Source of the DNA: Actinomycetales bacterium
GTDB lineage: Bacteria > Actinomycetota > Actinomycetes > Actinomycetales > BWSM-131
DNA length: 9,119 nucleotides
Assembly (NCBI GenBank): GCA_030149025.1
Contig: JASBSH010000060.1
Location: 1 to 9,119, forward strand
Direction: 5' to 3'
The notes beneath the pieces are model-generated. The model did no database searches. It was not told the origin of the DNA and saw nothing but the letters and a program-made list of their open reading frames with translations. How positions within the stretch are numbered: position 1 is the stretch's first letter; each line of letters opens with the position of its first letter. Of the stretch, positions 8,020 through 9,119 are shown one piece after another. The position numbers and the translations under genes were made by a program.

Positions 8020-9119
8020 TCACCCTGCCACGTGGGTGTGCTGGCGGTGCCGCGGGGGGTGGGGTGGGTGGTGCAGACGGCGCACGTGCAGTCGCGCGTG
8101 CTCCAGTGCGTCCTCGAGGGTGTCGAACAGGTGGCGCTCGTGGGCGAGCTCGTCCAGGACGCCAACCGCCCGCAGGATCGACAGGTGCTGCGGGCGCACC
8201 CCCTTGATCAGGACCGTGCTACCGCGCCGCTCGAGGTCGGCCACGATCTGCGCGAGAGCGTTGGCTCCGGTGGCGTCGACGACCTTGACGTTGCTGAGAC
8301 GCAGCACGACCACGCGGACGTCGCCCACGGTCGCGAGCTCGTCCAGGAACCGTTGTGCGGCACCGAAGAAGAGGGCGCCGTCGATGCGGTACACGGCGAT
8401 GTTCTCGTGCAGCAGCGCGAGCTCGGTGTCGGCGTCGATGCGCTCGGTTCGGTCGCCTCGATCGACACTGGCGACTCGGTCGACACCGTCGACTCGGTCC
8501 ACACTGGCGATCTGGTGGTCGGTGGCCTCATGGTCGTCGAGGCGAACCGCCGGCACGAGGCCGTTGACCGGCTCGAGCCGGGCACCGCTCGCGCGAGCCA
8601 CCGACCGGAGCGCGAGCAGCGCCGCGATTCCGATGCCGATCTCGACCGCGACGATGAGGTCGAAGACGACGGTGGCGAGCGCCGTCGCCGCCATGACGAG
8701 GGCGTCGGAACGCGTGGTGCGCCAGATCGCCAGCACGGTGCGCGGCTCCACCATGCGGAATGCCGTGACGATGAGGACGCCGGCCAGCGCCGGCAGCGGA
8801 ATGGCCGCCACGAGCCCGGAGCCGAACAGCACGACGCCCACCAGGACGACGGAGTGCACGATCGAGGACACGCGGGTCCGGCCGCCGGCTCGCACGTTGA
8901 CCGCGGTGCGTGCGATCGCCCCGGTCGCCGGCATCCCGCCGAACAGCCCACTGGCGACGTTGGCGAGGCCCTGCCCGACGAGCTCGCGGTCCGGGTCGGT
9001 CTTGGTCGTGTCGGTCATCCCGTCGGCGACGCGCGCGGACAGCAGGCTCTCGATCGCCCCGAGGGCCGCGACGGCGAGCGCGCTGGACAGCAGAGCACTG
9101 ACCGTGCCGGGGGCGAGGT
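8020..9119 (-). CDS. SulP-family anion transporter with STAS domain (N-terminus beyond window)
   Basis: This membrane anion transporter of the SulP/SLC26 family is cut at its N-terminus by the right window edge; 365 residues are visible of an expected about 500-580. The visible start reads SALAVAALGAIESLLSARVA and continues DPDRELVGQGLANVASGLFG and GMPATGAIARTAVNVRAGGR, the conserved core of SulP transport domains. Hydrophobic segments follow (SVVLVGVVLFGSGLVAAIPL; ALVMAATALATVVFDLIVAV; GIGIAALLALRSVA). A linker of about 45 residues with three VDR hexapeptide repeats leads to a STAS domain (ENIAVYRIDGALFFGAAQRF to about EHARLHV). In that domain the usual D-S-x-G-like site reads VDATGANAL. The protein ends in a His-rich tail. 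SulP members carry sulfate, bicarbonate (BicA) or C4-dicarboxylates (DauA), and substrate cannot be read here. The nearby carbonic anhydrase favours bicarbonate, but the genes are convergent and the link is inferred. Confidence 0.93.
   Translation of the reverse strand, partial: LAPGTVSALLSSALAVAALGAIESLLSARVADGMTDTTKTDPDRELVGQGLANVASGLFGGMPATGAIARTAVNVRAGGRTRVSSIVHSVVLVGVVLFGSGLVAAIPLPALAGVLIVTAFRMVEPRTVLAIWRTTRSDALVMAATALATVVFDLIVAVEIGIGIAALLALRSVARASGARLEPVNGLVPAVRLDDHEATDHQIASVDRVDGVDRVASVDRGDRTERIDADTELALLHENIAVYRIDGALFFGAAQRFLDELATVGDVRVVVLRLSNVKVVDATGANALAQIVADLERRGSTVLIKGVRPQHLSILRAVGVLDELAHERHLFDTLEDALEHARLHVRRLHHPPHPPRHRQHTHVAG
8462..8515 (-). repeat. Three 18-bp degenerate tandem repeats in the SulP linker
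   Basis: Plus-strand units TCGACACTGGCGACTCGG (8462-8479), TCGACACCGTCGACTCGG (8480-8497) and TCCACACTGGCGATCTGG (8498-8515) differ at a few positions. On the coding strand they give IASVDR, VDGVDR and VASVDR, a repeated six-residue unit in the hydrophilic linker between the transport and STAS domains. The multiple-of-three unit keeps the frame. A weaker continuation (GDRTER) follows on the C-terminal side. Confidence 0.8.

Overview
The window is about 9.1 kb of very GC-rich DNA. It is densely packed, with strong G/C preference at third codon positions, frequent GTG starts and many 1-4 nt start/stop overlaps. This is typical of a high-GC actinobacterium. The mycobacterial-type LpqY-SugABC importer and the style of the SulP, methyltransferase and class I fumarase genes suggest the Corynebacteriales/Pseudonocardiales side of the phylum, but the genus cannot be fixed from sequence alone.

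Layout. (1) Positions 1-4011, minus strand: a four-gene ABC sugar importer operon read in the order binding lipoprotein (lpqY-like), permease A (sugA-like), permease B (sugB-like), ATPase (sugC-like). The ATPase is cut by the left window edge. Gene order and the binding-protein sequence pattern match the mycobacterial trehalose importer LpqY-SugABC. (2) Positions 4012-4460: a 449-nt divergent intergenic region. It holds what looks like the decayed core of a LacI-family regulator on the minus strand, just upstream of the importer. (3) Positions 4461-7601, plus strand: a compact three-gene unit of class I (4Fe-4S) fumarase, beta-carbonic anhydrase and a spermidine-synthase-like SAM-dependent enzyme. 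The first two genes overlap by 4 nt. The third appears to start 13 nt after the second, possibly at CTG. (4) Positions 7559-9119, minus strand: a SulP-family anion transporter with a C-terminal STAS domain (N-terminus beyond the right edge), then a small membrane methyltransferase of the isoprenylcysteine carboxyl methyltransferase (ICMT)/phospholipid methyltransferase type. The last plus-strand gene and this minus-strand unit converge and overlap tail to tail by 43 nt.

How it fits together. The importer would bring in trehalose or a related disaccharide with ATP hydrolysis. The fumarase makes malate from fumarate in the TCA cycle, and the carbonic anhydrase interconverts CO2 and bicarbonate. 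SulP proteins include bicarbonate (BicA) and C4-dicarboxylate (DauA) transporters, so the neighbouring SulP could plausibly serve the same metabolites. That link is inference from proximity, since the SulP gene is on the opposite strand. I see no mobile element, CRISPR array, RNA gene or defence system. Most of the window is ordinary metabolism and transport. The points of interest are the eroded regulator, the non-canonical starts, the coupled fumarase/carbonic anhydrase pair, and the odd linker and His-rich tail of the SulP protein.
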